Shown one piece after another: positions 1 to 12,025 of a DNA stretch of 64,000 nt. This DNA is from Hyalella azteca (Eukaryota; Arthropoda; Malacostraca; Amphipoda; Hyalellidae). The DNA lies in NCBI RefSeq assembly GCF_000764305.2, contig NW_025945035.1, positions 82,244-146,243 on the forward strand, written 5' to 3'. The notes under the pieces were generated by a model that made no database searches, was not told the origin of the DNA, and was given only the letters and a program-made list of their open reading frames with translations. The position numbers and the translations under genes were made by a program. Every line of letters starts with the position of its first letter. Within the stretch, counting starts at the first letter, position 1.

Positions 1-17
1 CCCCCCCCCCCCCCCCC
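1..17. repeat. Poly-C run at window edge
   Basis: The window opens with 17 consecutive C. It may be a genuine homopolymer or an assembly-edge artefact. Confidence 0.8.
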
Positions 18-84
18 GAATTTCACCTGTCAATTGTACCTTTCCCCTCATTCCATATTCCTTAGGTCGTCTTGTCTTGTCTTC

Positions 85-315
85 TCGTTTACTTCTAGTT
101 CCATCATTCTTCAGTCGTCCTCCCTTGTCATCTCTTTCACTTCTTGTTCCATCATTCGTTAATCGTCCTCCCTTGTCATCTCTTTCACTTCTTGTTCCAT
201 CATTCTTTAATCGTCCTCCTTTATCTTCTTGTTTAATTCTTGTTCCATCATTCTTTAGTCGTCCTCCTTTGTCGTCTCGTTTACTTCTTGTTCCCTCATT
301 CTTTAGTTGTCTCAC
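85..315. repeat. 48-bp minisatellite, about 5 copies
   Basis: Pyrimidine-rich units containing CTTGTTCCATCATTCTT and CGTCCTCC recur every 48 bp. The length is a multiple of three and gives an open frame with a 16-residue period, which I regard as an artefact. No exon is evident at either edge. Confidence 0.8.
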
Positions 316-994
316 TTTATCACCCGTTATTCCGTTCCTCTCCTTAATCCAACATTCTCGCAGTTTTCCCTCTTCGACTTCCTTCCATCCCTCGACAGTT
401 GGACGTACCTCGTCAAGGAGAGGTTATGAGGGCATGAGGGTAGAGGAGGGTAATGAGGGGAGGTGGGGTATACCTGGGGAGCGAGGGGCTTGGTAATTCT
501 GGCATTCTGCCAGGTCGTAAAATTCGCCGCCAGGTTCCATATTCCCGCAAATTTTACCGAATATCGCGTGTTGCTTGCGTGTCCCAACATTTCTTGCAAT
601 TCTGTATGGGTAGCCTTCCTCATTTCGTCATATATCCCAACTGGAAGATTGAAGCTAACTGCTGTCTCTAGTACGGTTCACAGAGAGAGAGCTCACTAGT
701 CAGATTCCTTACGACTGCCAGTGATGACACATCTTCACATTTTGTCCGCTTCATCTGCATTATGGAGCGAGACGTTCAGTATACGTCTCGTCCTCCCTTA
801 TGCCTCCTTTGTCATATATTCAACTAGCAGGTTCACCAATCCTGTCCTTTGATCGCCACCAAACTCACGACGTCATACATTTCGCGCGAAGTGTATCGCA
901 AATTGAAAACGATGATTTAGCCGCCAGCAGCGCTAAACTGGAAATTTCCCAACGTCGCTGTTGCGGAACTGACGGTCAACGCCAAGACCGGGAA
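316..994. other. No gene recognised
   Basis: Mixed-composition DNA with only short overlapping frames on both strands. I see no convincing splice-bounded exon or terminal repeat here. Confidence 0.5.
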
Positions 995-1455
995 GGGTGG
1001 CCCAGTGGTTAGTTCAGAGTACCAGGGGCGGTATTATCAAAACTTCGTAAGTACGCAAAATCGACTAACGAGTGGCGTTGCTATGACAACGTAATACTAG
1101 CGGTGGTATTATCAAAACATTTGAGCGGGAAAAAACATTTACGCTTTTAGTTAAGACTTGCGTACGAAAATTTTGATAATGCAAAAATTAGGGTGTATTT
1201 ACGTACCACATAACTTTTTTGGTCGTAAGTACAAAAAGTTACGAAGTTTTGATAATCCGGCCACAGGATTGGCGCTGAGAGGCGCGAGTTCGATCTCAGC
1301 TCTGTGCGCCAGTTTCTGGTCAGAATCGGCAAGGAGGCCGGGCGGTTAAGCACAGCATAATTGAAGCAGTGAGTTGCGCGTTCGAGACCGCAACAAGCTG
1401 TGAATATTCCGCGATGTTAAGAATCGGCGACAGGCCCATGGCCTAATAAAGGGTG
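995..1455 (+). mobile_element. tRNA-derived SINE, copy 1, split by an insertion
   Basis: The left part GGGTGGCCCAGTGGTTAG resembles a tRNA A box. After an interruption the right part has GCGAGTTCGATCTC, a B-box-like GTTCGANNC, followed by a shared tail (TTCTGGTCAGAATCGGCAAG, GAATCGGCGAC, GGCCTAATAAA). The same left part, B box and tail occur uninterrupted at about 23.97-24.21 kb, so the two copies define one family. It is a Pol III-type SINE and not a functional tRNA gene. Confidence 0.8.
1027..1262. mobile_element. MITE-like TIR element nested in the SINE
   Basis: A roughly 236-bp insertion interrupts the SINE body. Its ends are inverted repeats: GGCGGTATTATCAAAACTTC on the left, and on the right the reverse complement of GGCCGGATTATCAAAACTTC. 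Further copies of TATTATCAAAAC and its complement lie inside, so the element may be compound. It has no coding capacity. Comparison with the intact SINE at 24 kb places the insertion between the A-box and B-box regions. I could not define a clear target-site duplication. Confidence 0.7.
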
Positions 1456-1590
1456 AAACCACAATTAACCGCTATTATTAATAAGACCAACGCGACGGGT
1501 GGAAGCTATCGGAGAGAAGAAGCCATCTATTATTGACTAGTGACGTACAGTATTTATACCGTTGCCTGCAGTCAGTAAAACTTATGTTGC

Positions 1591-1735
1591 CACTCATCAG
1601 CTAGCCAAGGATGCAGCACTTCCCTCCCACGAGGTAAGCTAGTCAAGGATGCAGCACTTCCCTCCCACGAGGTAAGCTAGTCAAGGATGCAGCACTTCCC
1701 TCCCACGAGGTGAGCAAGCCAAGGATGCGTTCTCC
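1591..1735. repeat. 38-bp minisatellite carrying a splice donor (+)
   Basis: Nearly four units, each with ATGCAGCACTTCCCTCCCAC followed by GAG|GTAAGC; the last complete one reads GAG|GTGAGC. Both are good plus-strand 5' splice sites, and the GTRAGC is kept while other positions vary. Confidence 0.8.
1601..1633 (+). CDS. Candidate 33-bp exon (LAKDAALPSHE)
   Basis: A pyrimidine-containing acceptor ending CACTCATCAG precedes 33 nt that translate as LAKDAALPSHE and end in CACGAG|GTAAGC, a consensus donor. The last part of this segment and its donor are then repeated at 38-bp spacing, the same arrangement as at the recognised genes' donors. Gene identity is unknown. It could also be only a repeat that happens to contain a donor. 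Confidence 0.35.
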
Positions 1736-3037
1736 TCACACGAAATAAATCAGCCAAAAGTCATACCCCATTTTCCCAACACCGGCCGGAATTTTCTCCC
1801 CATATTATTCACATTTTAATCTTACTTTTCTCCGCCCCTCATCCTTCCTAAGATGGCGTCTAAATTTCAGGTGAAGTTTGAGCGACGAGCACCTGCGGCT
1901 TTCATCTATTCGAGGTTCACAATAGAAAATATTTCGTAAAATACGCCCGCGCAGCGCCTCGAACTTATCCATCGGCCAAAACTGGCGATATTTTAGAATA
2001 GTTCATCGCTGTGACCGATTGCCTGGGGCGCGAGCCTTCTCTGCTCAGAACTGAACTGCCATCCCGCGTCTGCTGTTCAGAAAAACCTCACTCTTTGTTC
2101 TCTATTTCGATAAATAATTCCCCTTATGCGGCCATGGGACTCGAGTTTTTTTTAAATAAATTCGTATGTTTTTTGCGCTCGTGTTAGCATTCATAATTCA
2201 AGGGAGTTTAAACCTGGGCTAGCATGAGACTTATTTAAATAGTTTTAATTATTCTTCATGATAATTGTTCAAGTGAATAATTGTTTAGGTGAAGAAGTTG
2301 GGAATAGAGGGAAATTAACTCCAACACCGCAAGGTACAGTCACACACTCCGTGTTACAGCAACACAATAACGAAAGGTACAGTCACACACTCCGTGTTGC
2401 AGCAAACGTCTAGTGACGCACAAGCATCTGACCATACAAAAACGGTTATTGAAGCGAAAACGCCAAGGGACGCCAAAGGCACCATGATCTGGTTTCCAGC
2501 AGAAATTTTTGCCAAAAATTCCAACTAAAAATTCATAAGAAACGTAAACTTATAATTCTAGCTTTGAAATTGAGTGAAAATTTTTGCGACAGTTGGAGAA
2601 CTGACAAGCAACATACACAAATGAGACGTGCTGACGCACTTCACTCACTGTCTTCAGTTATTAGTCATCATGTGGCATGTCAAAAATGATGTCATGCTTA
2701 TATGACTCACCATTCACCATTTCCACTATATACATTAAACTTAAGTTGAATGTCATGCTCGCAACAACGTCATGCGCTCCATTATATACATGAAATTTAA
2801 GTTGCCACACTCACCTGTTCACGAAGGATTATGCAGCGTCGGACGACTCTTTCTGGCCTGATAACCAACGACTGGCATTAAACGACTGGTGACTCGCGAC
2901 TTGATAGTATTGACTTAGCAGCACGACTTGTTTCATGTCGTATAGTTGCTGTGTTATGCTTTTACACACGTGGAGATGACACACAGAGACTGCCGCCTAC
3001 ACGATGTGGCGACATCGCCTTATTGGTACTTCGTTAA
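1736..3037. other. No gene recognised
   Basis: Non-coding, moderately AT-rich sequence. The only structure noted is a 43-bp direct duplication near 2.32-2.41 kb containing GGTACAGTCACACACTCCGT. No splice-bounded frame was found. Confidence 0.5.
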
Positions 3038-3354
3038 CCCTCTACCGCCGTATGTCACTCTCCTGGAAAATAAATTTCAACTTTAATTATACGTAAACTA
3101 TTGAGTGTAGCAACCTGAGGACGTTTGTACGCAACAGAGAACATTTTAAAGTTGTCGTACGTGGTGGCAAATTATACGTAAACTATTGAGTGTAGCAACC
3201 TGAGGACGTTTGTACGCAACAGAGAACATTTTAAAGTTGTCGTACGTGGCGGCAACCATCAGTGCAAGTCATTTTACGCTCACTAGAACGTATCCTTTTT
3301 GGAAGTAGGCGCGTGACAATATTGCTCCGGTTACTCATGTTAGGCGGTAGAGGG
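3038..3354. mobile_element. Short TIR element (CCCTCTACCGCC termini)
   Basis: CCCTCTACCGCC at the left end, directly after TTAA, is matched by GGCGGTAGAGGG at the right end, about 317 bp apart. The TTAA neighbour and CCCT terminus suggest a piggyBac-type non-autonomous element, but there is no TTAA on the right, so the family is a guess. An 85-bp direct duplication fills the interior. Confidence 0.45.
3086..3255. repeat. 85-bp direct duplication
   Basis: Two nearly identical adjacent copies starting ATTATACGTAAACTATTGAG and ending near GTACGTGG(T/C)GGCAA. They lie inside the CCCTCTACCGCC element. Confidence 0.85.
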
Positions 3355-4229
3355 CTGACAGAGCAGACTCGGACTACATACCTACAGAGCAGACTCGGTA
3401 CAGAAACTGAACTCACTGAAGAAAACTCTTATCAATAATTATTAGGAAAAACATATAAATGCAGACACAAATTTACCTAATTACGCATAGATCATCTTCA
3501 CTTGATCACAGCCGGCGAAGCACTGATGGATGACAGGCGGGCACCGCGGGAAACATTTTAGCCGAAATAAAATATTTCCCGCGCGCGTCAACTTTCATTC
3601 AATTTCAGGGCGCAAGTTTTTTTCCAGGGTTCATGTCAATTATTATATTTGGCTGTTCATCAGTAAAAAGATTTATTATGGACTTTATTACGTCATACTT
3701 TTTTCATGGGTTAATAAGTTATTGAATAAAATTAAAAATTATGTTTGAAGTATTTCTGAAATATTATTACCTAAAAATCAGTTAAGAACATAAATGCACA
3801 GAAAATGACCGTAACGTTCATCTCATTATCATTTAAACTTTTCACAGACCAGTCCATCATCATAACAAAACTATAATGCAAACGTTATAGAGCAATACTT
3901 TTAACAGCTTATAGTGCCTTCAAGCTAAACGGTTCGTTATGAGCTCATGTGCCTATATAGGGTTAGAGAATTATGAAGGCCTTGCAATTTATAAAGAAAC
4001 TCTTGTCCTAACGACTTCTATAGTCATAATCGCTTGGTATTTTAGAGCGAAATAAATAGGTATCTGCACAATATTAGATGGATATTTTTATGAGCTATAG
4101 GTATATAAATAGATGAGCACTTCAACAGATTAATTGATCCAGTTGTTCGCATCTGAAAGTCTAGCTAGGTATTAGTCACTACTGTGTAAATATAGTTTTT
4201 CGTTTGGCAATATCTGTATTATTGAATTT
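3355..4229. other. No gene recognised
   Basis: AT-rich non-coding DNA with short frames only. Confidence 0.5.
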
Positions 4230-4480
4230 TGAAGTGATGAAGAAACGTTCTCCGAAACATTTGAAGTGAAGACGAAACGTTCTCCGAAACGTTTGAAGTG
4301 AAGATGAAACGTTCTCAGAAACGTTAGAAGTGATGAAGAAATGTTATCCGAAACGTTAGAAATGAAGACGAAACGTTCTCCGAAACACAGGATGTATGAT
4401 GTGATGTATTTCTGAACGTCAGGATGTATGATGTGATGTATTTCTGAACACCAGCATGTATGATGTGATGTACATCGTAT
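4230..4480. repeat. Two short degenerate tandem arrays
   Basis: First come degenerate units around GAAACGTTCTCCGAAACGTT with GAAGTGAAGA. Then come about three units with GGATGTATGATGTGATGTA. The GAAACG words recall the 3' tails of Penelope-like elements, but no coding remnant is attached here. Confidence 0.65.
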
Positions 4481-4644
4481 GCACATGTCATGCCTGTCAA
4501 AGAATGTGCCCAGTTACAAATTTTTACAGCCTTCACCAGACTTGAAGAAGACCCTGGCAGCTGGAGACCAGGAAAAATCTATTAAATTTTAGAGATTCGG
4601 AATGTCTAAGACCTTTTCTCCGTGATTCAATAAGCTAAGTATAA

Positions 4645-5065
4645 ATCCTTGAGCCTTAAAGAGCCTGGCAAAAAATACTCGAGAGTTAAAGAGCCTGGCA
4701 ACAAATCCTTGAGACTTAAAGTGCCTGGCAACAAATCCTTGAGAATTGCAGAGCCTGGCAACAAATCCTTGAGACTTAAAGAGCCTTCCAACAAATACTT
4801 GAGATTTAAAGAGCCTGTAAAGAAATCGTTGACGCTTAATGAGCCTGGCAACAAATCTTTGAGGTTTAAAGAGCCTGGCAACAAATCCTTGAGACTTAAA
4901 GAGCCTGGCAACAAATGCTTGAGATTTAAAGAGCCTGGCAACAAATCCTTGAGACTTTAAGAGCCTTCCAACAAAACCTTGAGATTTAATGAGCCTGGCA
5001 ACAAATCCTTGATATTTAAAGAGCCTGTAAACAAATCCTTGAGGCTTAAAGAGCCTGCATCAACT
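4645..5065. repeat. 30-bp minisatellite, about 14 copies
   Basis: Units of GAGCCTGGCAACAAATCCTT plus GAGACTTAAA. The period is a multiple of three, so both strands stay open for about 100 codons; I treat these frames as artefacts. Confidence 0.9.
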
Positions 5066-5299
5066 AATCCCCGAGATTACAATAGCATGCAAAAAGGTTT
5101 TCACTCCGACATCAACCCTAAGATGCAGCCAAGTCTCCGTTATGCCGGCGAAATGAAGTTTTCAAAACATGCGAAAGTTTTTCTGCAAGGAATATCCTGC
5201 TGAGAACCTAAAGGCTTCTAGGACTGCCCTGCGACCTGAGGCAGCCGATGCGCTGCAGTCCTGCCTCTAGAACTAGGAGAAGATTGTCTCTGGGAATAG

Positions 5300-5575
5300 C
5301 AGTGGCCATGCCTGTAGGCCTGGAGCGGCCATGCCTGTAGGCCTGGAGCGGCCATGCCTGTAGGCTTGGAGCGGCCATGCTTGTAGGCCTGGAGCGGCCA
5401 TGCCTGTAGGCCTGGAGCGGCCATGCCTGTAGGCCTGGAGCGGCCATGCCTGTAGGCCTGGAGCGGCCATGCCTGTAGGCCTGGAGCGGCCATGCCTTTA
5501 GGCCTGGAGCGGCCATGCCTGTAGGCCTGGAGCGGCCATGCCTGTAGACCTGGAGCGGCCATGCCTGTAGGCCTC
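5300..5575. repeat. 23-bp GC-rich minisatellite, about 12 copies
   Basis: Units of GCCTGTAGGCCTGGAGCGGC plus CAT. Because 23 is not a multiple of three, each strand opens with a 23-residue period. Each unit contains AGGCCT. Confidence 0.9.
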
Positions 5576-7960
5576 TAAATCAAAGGCAAGGCACAGACTG
5601 CAATTCGTGGAGGCATAAACCAGTCGCGGATAAAAGACCTGTCGGCAACAGCGGCATATTAGGGCTCGCTGCGTGATGCGTGTTGCGTGTATGGTGCGTG
5701 TTTTGCTTGTTGAGTGCGTGTTGCGTGTCGCGAGTGTAGCGTGTTTGGTGCCTCTATATTTCATGCATCACTCAGAAGAATGAGTGAAACTTTGTTCAAA
5801 TAGCGAAGCACATTTGATCCTGTGTAGGTCTACCTGACCTTGTTTATCTAAGTTAAAGTGAGCCGTAGTGATGCCTCTGCTACACGGTCGTGCTGGGAGT
5901 CGATAGCGCATCATTCACTTTTTAGGCAACATTACTTTTTTTGTGTGTGGAGCATATATATTCCATACCATATATATAACATAGGCGACAGGCCAGCCAT
6001 ATACTGGATAGGCGACAGGCCTATCCAGGCCTTTTCTTCAATGCCGAAGATAATGTACTATACTATAACATAAAAGCTTTTCTGGAAACAACCTGCTTCA
6101 TCTCAGCCTATCAGCCTGGTACTGCTACCCAGCACCCAAAATTTATAGCTCCGTCGTACCAGGTAATCCATTTTTATGACGAGTCCTGCCTTGACCTAAG
6201 CAATAAATGACCAGTTCTTAGTGCACGGCCTATCCTGCTCAAACGCGTCTTTGGCTACCACAGCCTGCACAGATAAATGCTCAATATTTTGATGGGCATT
6301 ATTCTCTGGGATGAAAGGTATTTGTACACCTGGATAATAGTGGCGACCAGTGTTATTTTCAAATACTAACCGCCACTATTTTCCCAGCTGATAGCTTTGT
6401 GTATAGGCGCTACTGGCAACGGAAGGACCCGTTAACCATGTACACGTGGCCAGTAGCGTGATAATTTGTCGCAGTTAGCATGTAAGATTTCTACTGGCAG
6501 CCACTACTGGCCTCGTGGACAGGTATTTATTAGGCCGAGTTGATTTATAATACTCTTTGAAAGGCAGCCCGTTTACAGACGTTTACCGACGCCATTGCCC
6601 TTCAGGGGATGACGCCTTCCCCACCTTTTCGAGGCTTTTAGTCCATCCAGCGTGGAGATCCTGAGAAGAAGAAGAAGCCTTCTCGAGGTCACATATTTGA
6701 TGGAACTTCAGCTCCACAATTGATGGAAGAGATGCGCAGCTCGCGGTGCGCAGCTGCAGTTTTTCTCATGCAAATAATCGAATGAATAATCCAGGGTCCG
6801 ACTAATTATTCTCTACTTAAGGCTTCACAAATATTTCGCTAAGCCCTTGAAGATCCAACGGAAGTCCTTGCCCCGGTGGACCCGAATTCCGGCATCCGTG
6901 CCTAAATGAATATTGCTCTTAATACGATTTATATTAAAATATTGACTTTAATAATATTAAAAACAAAATATGATAGCAAAGATTCATATGTAATTAAAAA
7001 TTGTTGGAAATTCTGCAGTCACTGATGTGCTTCCGGCGCATCCAACCTTCCCGCGAAGTCGTCGAGCTCATCAGAGCCTGCGGCTTCTTGCGACTTTTTT
7101 TACGACATTATTCTTATTCTAACTTCAATATTGGATCACGTCAGGGATCTTGATATAAGAAAGGGAAACTTGGCCATAGAATTGTTTATTGATCAAATTT
7201 GGATCTTTACATAAGATTTCAAAAGACACTGGTTTTCGCTACATGGGTGACCGGTCAATGATTGTATTTAGTGAAGGAATGAAACTTTAGACACTATAAT
7301 TCCCATGGTAAATTGTAATGAAGGTTTGGGCATAAGGTTCGACATGCCTTCACAGCGCGCTTGATCACAAGCCATGTAGGAGCGATCCTCTTCCTCTCGT
7401 TCATGAAGACTCTAAATAGTCTTGTTTCGTGATAAATAAAATATTTAAATTAAAATATTCGTAGAAACTTCCTGCATGTTCTTCTCTAAAATCACTAACA
7501 CTGTGATAAATTTTCGACAGTGAAATTTATCAATTTATATTAAGACAATTTAATTTATATTAAGACAATGTAGCGGTAGCGGCAGCGCCCGCTACATATT
7601 TAGGTATCGATACGAGGTTTTGCCGCTACAGCGATTCCGCTACATCTATAGATAAAGCCTTTAGATTTTACTTAATAGTATTAAATATTATTTAAAAACC
7701 AGCATGATACATACATAATATAAATTACAGAATAAAACTTTACGAAAGATTTCGGTGTAATGTTGTTTACCTTAGCCTGTTACTAGTGTCAATATGTTAG
7801 TTGTTACTTGTTAAGTTGTTACCAGTTACCACTTACAGGTATTTTTTCATTTTTCAGTTTGCTTACAGTTATTTTTACACAATTATTTTTATGTTTCACC
7901 TTCCCTACATATGGATGTCTACTTTAATCTACCAATCTCAAAAATAATCCACATGTAACA
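5576..7960. other. No gene recognised; one small foldback
   Basis: About 2.4 kb with no supportable exon. A foldback at about 7569-7646 has TGTAGCGG at one end and CCGCTACA at the other and may be a tiny TIR element. The rest is AT-rich with scattered short frames. Confidence 0.45.
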
Positions 7961-8165
7961 ATTATAGTTATGAAAAAAGTCCTAAGCTCAGATGGTGCAA
8001 AAAACTTTTAGGTTTTTAGTCTATCCCTAATTAAGAGTAAGTAAGAATTATAGTTAAGAAAAAAGTCCTAAGCTCAGATGGTGCAAAAACTTTTTACGTT
8101 TTTAGTCTATCCCTAAGTAGGAATTATAGTTAATAAAAAAGTCCTAATAAGCTCAAAGGGTGCAA
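7961..8165. repeat. About 80-bp tandem repeat, 3 copies
   Basis: Three copies starting ATTATAGTTA and containing AAAAGTCCTAAGCTCA and TTTTTAGTCTATCCCTAA, spaced about 86 and 76 bp. Confidence 0.8.
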
Positions 8166-8539
8166 TGTCTCGTAAATCTCACGCCTGCTGCAGCTCTGTA
8201 GGCCGGAGGTCGGATACACGATCTATAAGATCTCGTCATGAATGAGATCGTCGTCCGTGATCTTCATAAAAGACGTCGAGGTCTTCTTAACTGAAGAATC
8301 AGGCTGGCGATAAATTCGGTCCTTTTTGTCGGCAGCTTCTGGCAATTTTTGGATGATAGAAAACCCGGAGAGAAGATATTCAATAGAAAAATAGATCCTG
8401 CAATTTGTAGAGGAAGCACAAGAAATTTATTATATGACATATTCATTTCGATCCTCGTAAAGAGGATAGAAATGCACACGAATAAAGTAATAAGGGAGAA
8501 AAGAATAATGAATAACTGGAAAAAGTCAGCGTGGTTCTT

Positions 8540-8965
8540 TGTACGATCCAAACCAGTCGTTTATACGATCCAAACCAGTCGTTTGTACGATCCAAACCAG
8601 TCGTTTGTACGATCCAAACCAGTCGCTTGTACGATCCAAACCAGTCGTTTGTACGATCCAAACCAGTCGTTTGTACGATCCAAACCAGTCGTTTGTACGA
8701 TCCAAACCAGTCGCTTGTACGATCCAAACCAGTCGTTTGTACGATCCAAACCAGTCGTTTGTACAATTCAAGCCAGTCATTTGTACGATCCAAATCAGTC
8801 ATTTGTACGATCCAAACGAATCGTTTATACGATCCAAACCAGTCATTTGTACGATCCAAACCAGTCGCTTGTACGATCCAAACCAGTCGTTTGTACGATC
8901 CAAATCAGTCCTTTGTACGATCCAAACCAGTCGTTTGCACGATCCAAACTAGTCGTTTGTACGTG
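8540..8965. repeat. 22-bp minisatellite, about 19 copies
   Basis: Units of GTTTGTACGATCCAAACCAG plus TC. All six frames are open for long stretches with a 22-residue period, so none is taken as coding. No consensus donor is present. Confidence 0.9.
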
Positions 8966-9189
8966 CCAGAGGCAGTTTGCTGGTCCCAAACGAGCTATTC
9001 ACACGACTAAGCCAGTCGTTGCTGGGACCAAAGCAATATCAGGGAAACGCTTGTGTGTTCGCCGGAGCGCCGAAGTCTTCATAAGTTCCGCACTGAAGGA
9101 ACTAAACTGGCTACAGTGTAGCGCTAATAACTGAACTTGCTGGAGCTGCTGGCCTGGCCCGTCTTGGCTGTTGCTCCATCGTATCTTGT

Positions 9190-9770
9190 GCCAGTTGTGT
9201 TCTTCATGAGTTGTTCTTCACAGTTGTTCTGGTCAGTTGTGTTCTTCATACGTTGTTCTTCACAGTTGTGTCTTCATATGTTGTTCTTCACAGTTGTGTT
9301 CTTCATAAGTTGTTCTTCACAGTTGTGATCTTCATGAGTTGTTCTTCACAGTTGTGTTCTTCATAAGTTGTTCTTCACAGTTGTGTTCTTCATAAGTTGT
9401 TCTTCTCAGTTGTGTTCTTCATAAGTTGTTCTTCACAGTTGTGTTCTTCATAAGTTGTTCTTCACAGTTGTGTTCTTCATAAGTTGTTCTTCACAGTTGT
9501 GTTCTTCATAAGTTGTTCTTCACAGTTGTTCTGGTCAGTTGTGTTCTTCATAAGTTGTTCTTCACAGTTGTTCTGGTCAGTTGTGTTCTTCTTAAGTTGT
9601 TCTTCACAGTTGTTCTGGTCAGTTGTGTTCTTCATAAGTTGTTCTTCTCAGTTGTTCTGGTCAGTTGCGTTCTTTATAAGTTGTTCTTCACAGTTGTTCT
9701 GGTCAGTTGTGTTCTTCATAAGTTGTTCTTCACAGTTATTCTGGGCAGTTGTGTTCTTCATAAGTGGTTC
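9190..9770. repeat. 28/43-bp compound minisatellite
   Basis: Units built from TTCATAAGTTGTTCTTCACAG with TTGTG, later joined by TTGTTCTGGTCAG. The plus strand repeatedly offers a pyrimidine stretch followed by CAG, an acceptor-like motif, but no exon can be placed beside it. Confidence 0.85.
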
Positions 9771-10199
9771 TTTACAACTGTAGATACGCTCATTTTTACT
9801 CATATCTAAAGACGCAGTTGTTCAGTTATCCCAAAAAAACAACAATTGATGCGTTCTCTCAGTTGCAGGCTTGTGTTGTCTGAAGTTGCGAGAGATGACG
9901 CGATCGCGTCTGCAGCTCAATGGAAGACCGAGGGACGTGAAATTGAATCCTAGTCTGGCCAACGCATTCGATTTCGGTCGCGCTGCTGGCAGTGATGGAA
10001 AGTTGTTTTGATATAAAAATACAATATTCCATCAACACTACCGGTCGGAAGTCAGAGAATACGGTTGGGGATAGAGATATGGCAGATTATGTTACCTTGA
10101 AGCTTGAAGTCAATTCAAAGTGACAGATTGATTCGCGACTGAACAATTTTGGAAGATATACCAGATCTCTCTCGCGCCTGAATTTTGGTTTTGAAGTTA

Positions 10200-10395
10200 T
10201 GTTTCTCGAATACGACGCTAAGCAATTATTGCTTAGTGCAATGGTTACGACGCTAAGTCATCATTATTTAGTGCTATGGTTACGGCGCTAAGCCATCATT
10301 ATTTAGTGCAATGGTTACGACGCTAAGTCATCATTATTTAGTGCTATGGTTACGACGCTAAGCCTTCATTATTTAGTGCTATGGTTAAGGCGCTA
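10200..10395. repeat. 35-bp minisatellite, about 5 copies
   Basis: Units of GGTTACGACGCTAAGTCATC and ATTATTTAGTGCTAT. No adjacent exon was recognised. Confidence 0.85.
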
Positions 10396-10515
10396 AGTCA
10401 TACTGATTCATTTTGTCCAGCCAAAAAGGCAAATCAGTGCAACACGCATGAAGCATGTCACTGTACAGACAAAGCATGTCTGCATGCCCTCTAACAACGC
10501 ATAGCCTACAGATTA

Positions 10516-10862
10516 ATGCAGGAGCGGTCCGACCAGCGAGAGCGGTCCGACCAGCGAGAGCGGCCCGACCAGCGAGAGCGGCCCGACCAGCGAGAGCGGC
10601 CGGACCAGCAAGAGTTGCCCGACCAACGAGAGCAGCCCGACCAGCGAGAGTGGCCCGACCAGCGAGAGTGGCCCGACCTGCGAGAGTTGCCCGACCTGCG
10701 AGAGTGGCCCGACCAGCGATAGCGGCCCGACCAGCGAGAGCGGCCCGACCAGCAAGAACGGCCCGACCAGCGAGAGTTGCCCGACCTGCGAGAGTGGCCC
10801 GACCTGCGAGAGCGGCCCGACCTGCGAGAGTTGCCCGACCAGCAAGAGCGGTCCGGCCAGCG
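10516..10862. repeat. 18-bp GC-rich minisatellite, about 19 copies
   Basis: Units of AGCGGCCCGACCAGCGAG with variants. The multiple-of-three period keeps several frames open. A donor-like AAGG|GTAAGC lies just beyond the array at about 10.89 kb, but I could not define an exon. Confidence 0.9.
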
Positions 10863-10889
10863 GCTGATAAGGCCTGACCTGTCAAGGGT

Positions 10890-11930
10890 AAGCTCTGAAA
10901 TTCAGTCCATGCAAATTAGAACGTTTTCTCTTGCAGCCAGATCTCTGTACTTCATTTATCGTTTAAAAATTAAATTAAAGCGAAATATCTGTCAGCTAGA
11001 AAACTGTTTTGAAGTTTATTGTTACCTTCATATATACAGTAGTTACCTCAATTTTTCTTTAGCAGACTTAATTTAAATTTATCCGCAGCAGAGATGACGC
11101 GATCATTTAGAGATGTGACACAAAACATTAAAATTAATAAAACGTAGAATTCTCGTTGATTTCGCCTCCATAAATCGAATTTAATTTTGTTAGCCAAAAG
11201 ATTTTGACATAAATCTCAGCGTCGGCGAAGAACCCGGGAATGCATCTAAATTAACTTAAACCTAGATGGAAAATGATTAAATATTTCACTCTTCTCGGGA
11301 TTTAAACCTCAAAAAACACGGCTAGTTTTGCAAGGCGCTATGGGCGAGTTTCCTGAAGCAACAGAAAATTCGGTGCGCGCAGCCTGAGCAAACCGGCGGC
11401 GCTCCCACAGCAGATCATCAGGCCCCGGTGAGCGGGCTGATTCTGGACACATTTTTGCTGCTGTGAAGACGATCTGGGCGCCATATTGAATATTTTATAC
11501 TCTACTTATCTTCATTTTAGTTCAGCATTTTCATATATCTATAAGTTATCTCTACTTTAGTTCAGCATTTTCAAATATCTAGTTATCTCTACTTTAGTTC
11601 GGCACTTTAGATGGAGATGCTGTGCTGAGACGATGTAGGTTGTCATCTTGCCTGAAGGAGAATTTCCCATTTCAATTCAATAATTTAAAATTCTGCAAAT
11701 AACTTTCTCTTGCCTATTTGTTATCAACTATAATTTTTATTAAATAAGGTCATATCTTTTATCAGTGTATCGAATTTCACTAAATATTGAAACTTATGAA
11801 CCTAATTATGAGTTCGGGACTTCCTAGTCCCCGGTCACGCTGATGCGCCGCCTTCGTCGTCCTCCGAGTCGTCGCTAGGATGTACCCCGCCCTCGGGTCC
11901 CGGATGTAACGTTGGACGTGTTTCCCTGAT
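10890..11930. other. No gene recognised; short 3-copy repeat
   Basis: Region downstream of the O-methyltransferase gene. About three copies of TCTACTTTAGTTCAGCATTT lie at 11.5-11.6 kb. A GC-rich stretch near 11.33-11.46 kb has an open plus frame with a possible GTGAGC donor, too weak to call. Confidence 0.45.
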
Positions 11931-11938
11931 ATAAAGTT

Positions 11939-11944
11939 TTTATT
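11939..11944 (-). promoter_or_regulatory. AATAAA polyadenylation signal of the O-methyltransferase gene
   Basis: Reverse-complement AATAAA lies about 80 nt beyond the stop codon of the O-methyltransferase terminal exon, in the right orientation. Confidence 0.6.
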
Positions 11945-12025
11945 TCCAATTACGACGAAAGGGGGAAAGAAAAGCCATAATTTATGTTTTATCCCATTTT
12001 TACGTCACAGTAAATAATTATTTCT

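Noticed and set aside
995..1455. A functional tRNA gene, from the A and B boxes
   Set aside because: No cloverleaf can be drawn, it is interrupted, and the same sequence recurs at 24 kb with a SINE tail.
4640..5575. Possible CRISPR array, because repeats are short and regular
   Set aside because: Units are head-to-tail without unique spacers, in DNA with spliced genes; these are minisatellites.
8349..9134. 261-codon plus frame and its companions
   Set aside because: All six frames of the 22-bp satellite are open; no start context, splice signals or family resemblance.
11330..11460. Plus-strand exon with a GTGAGC donor
   Set aside because: Open frame and GC content are suggestive, but acceptor, family and partner exons are lacking.
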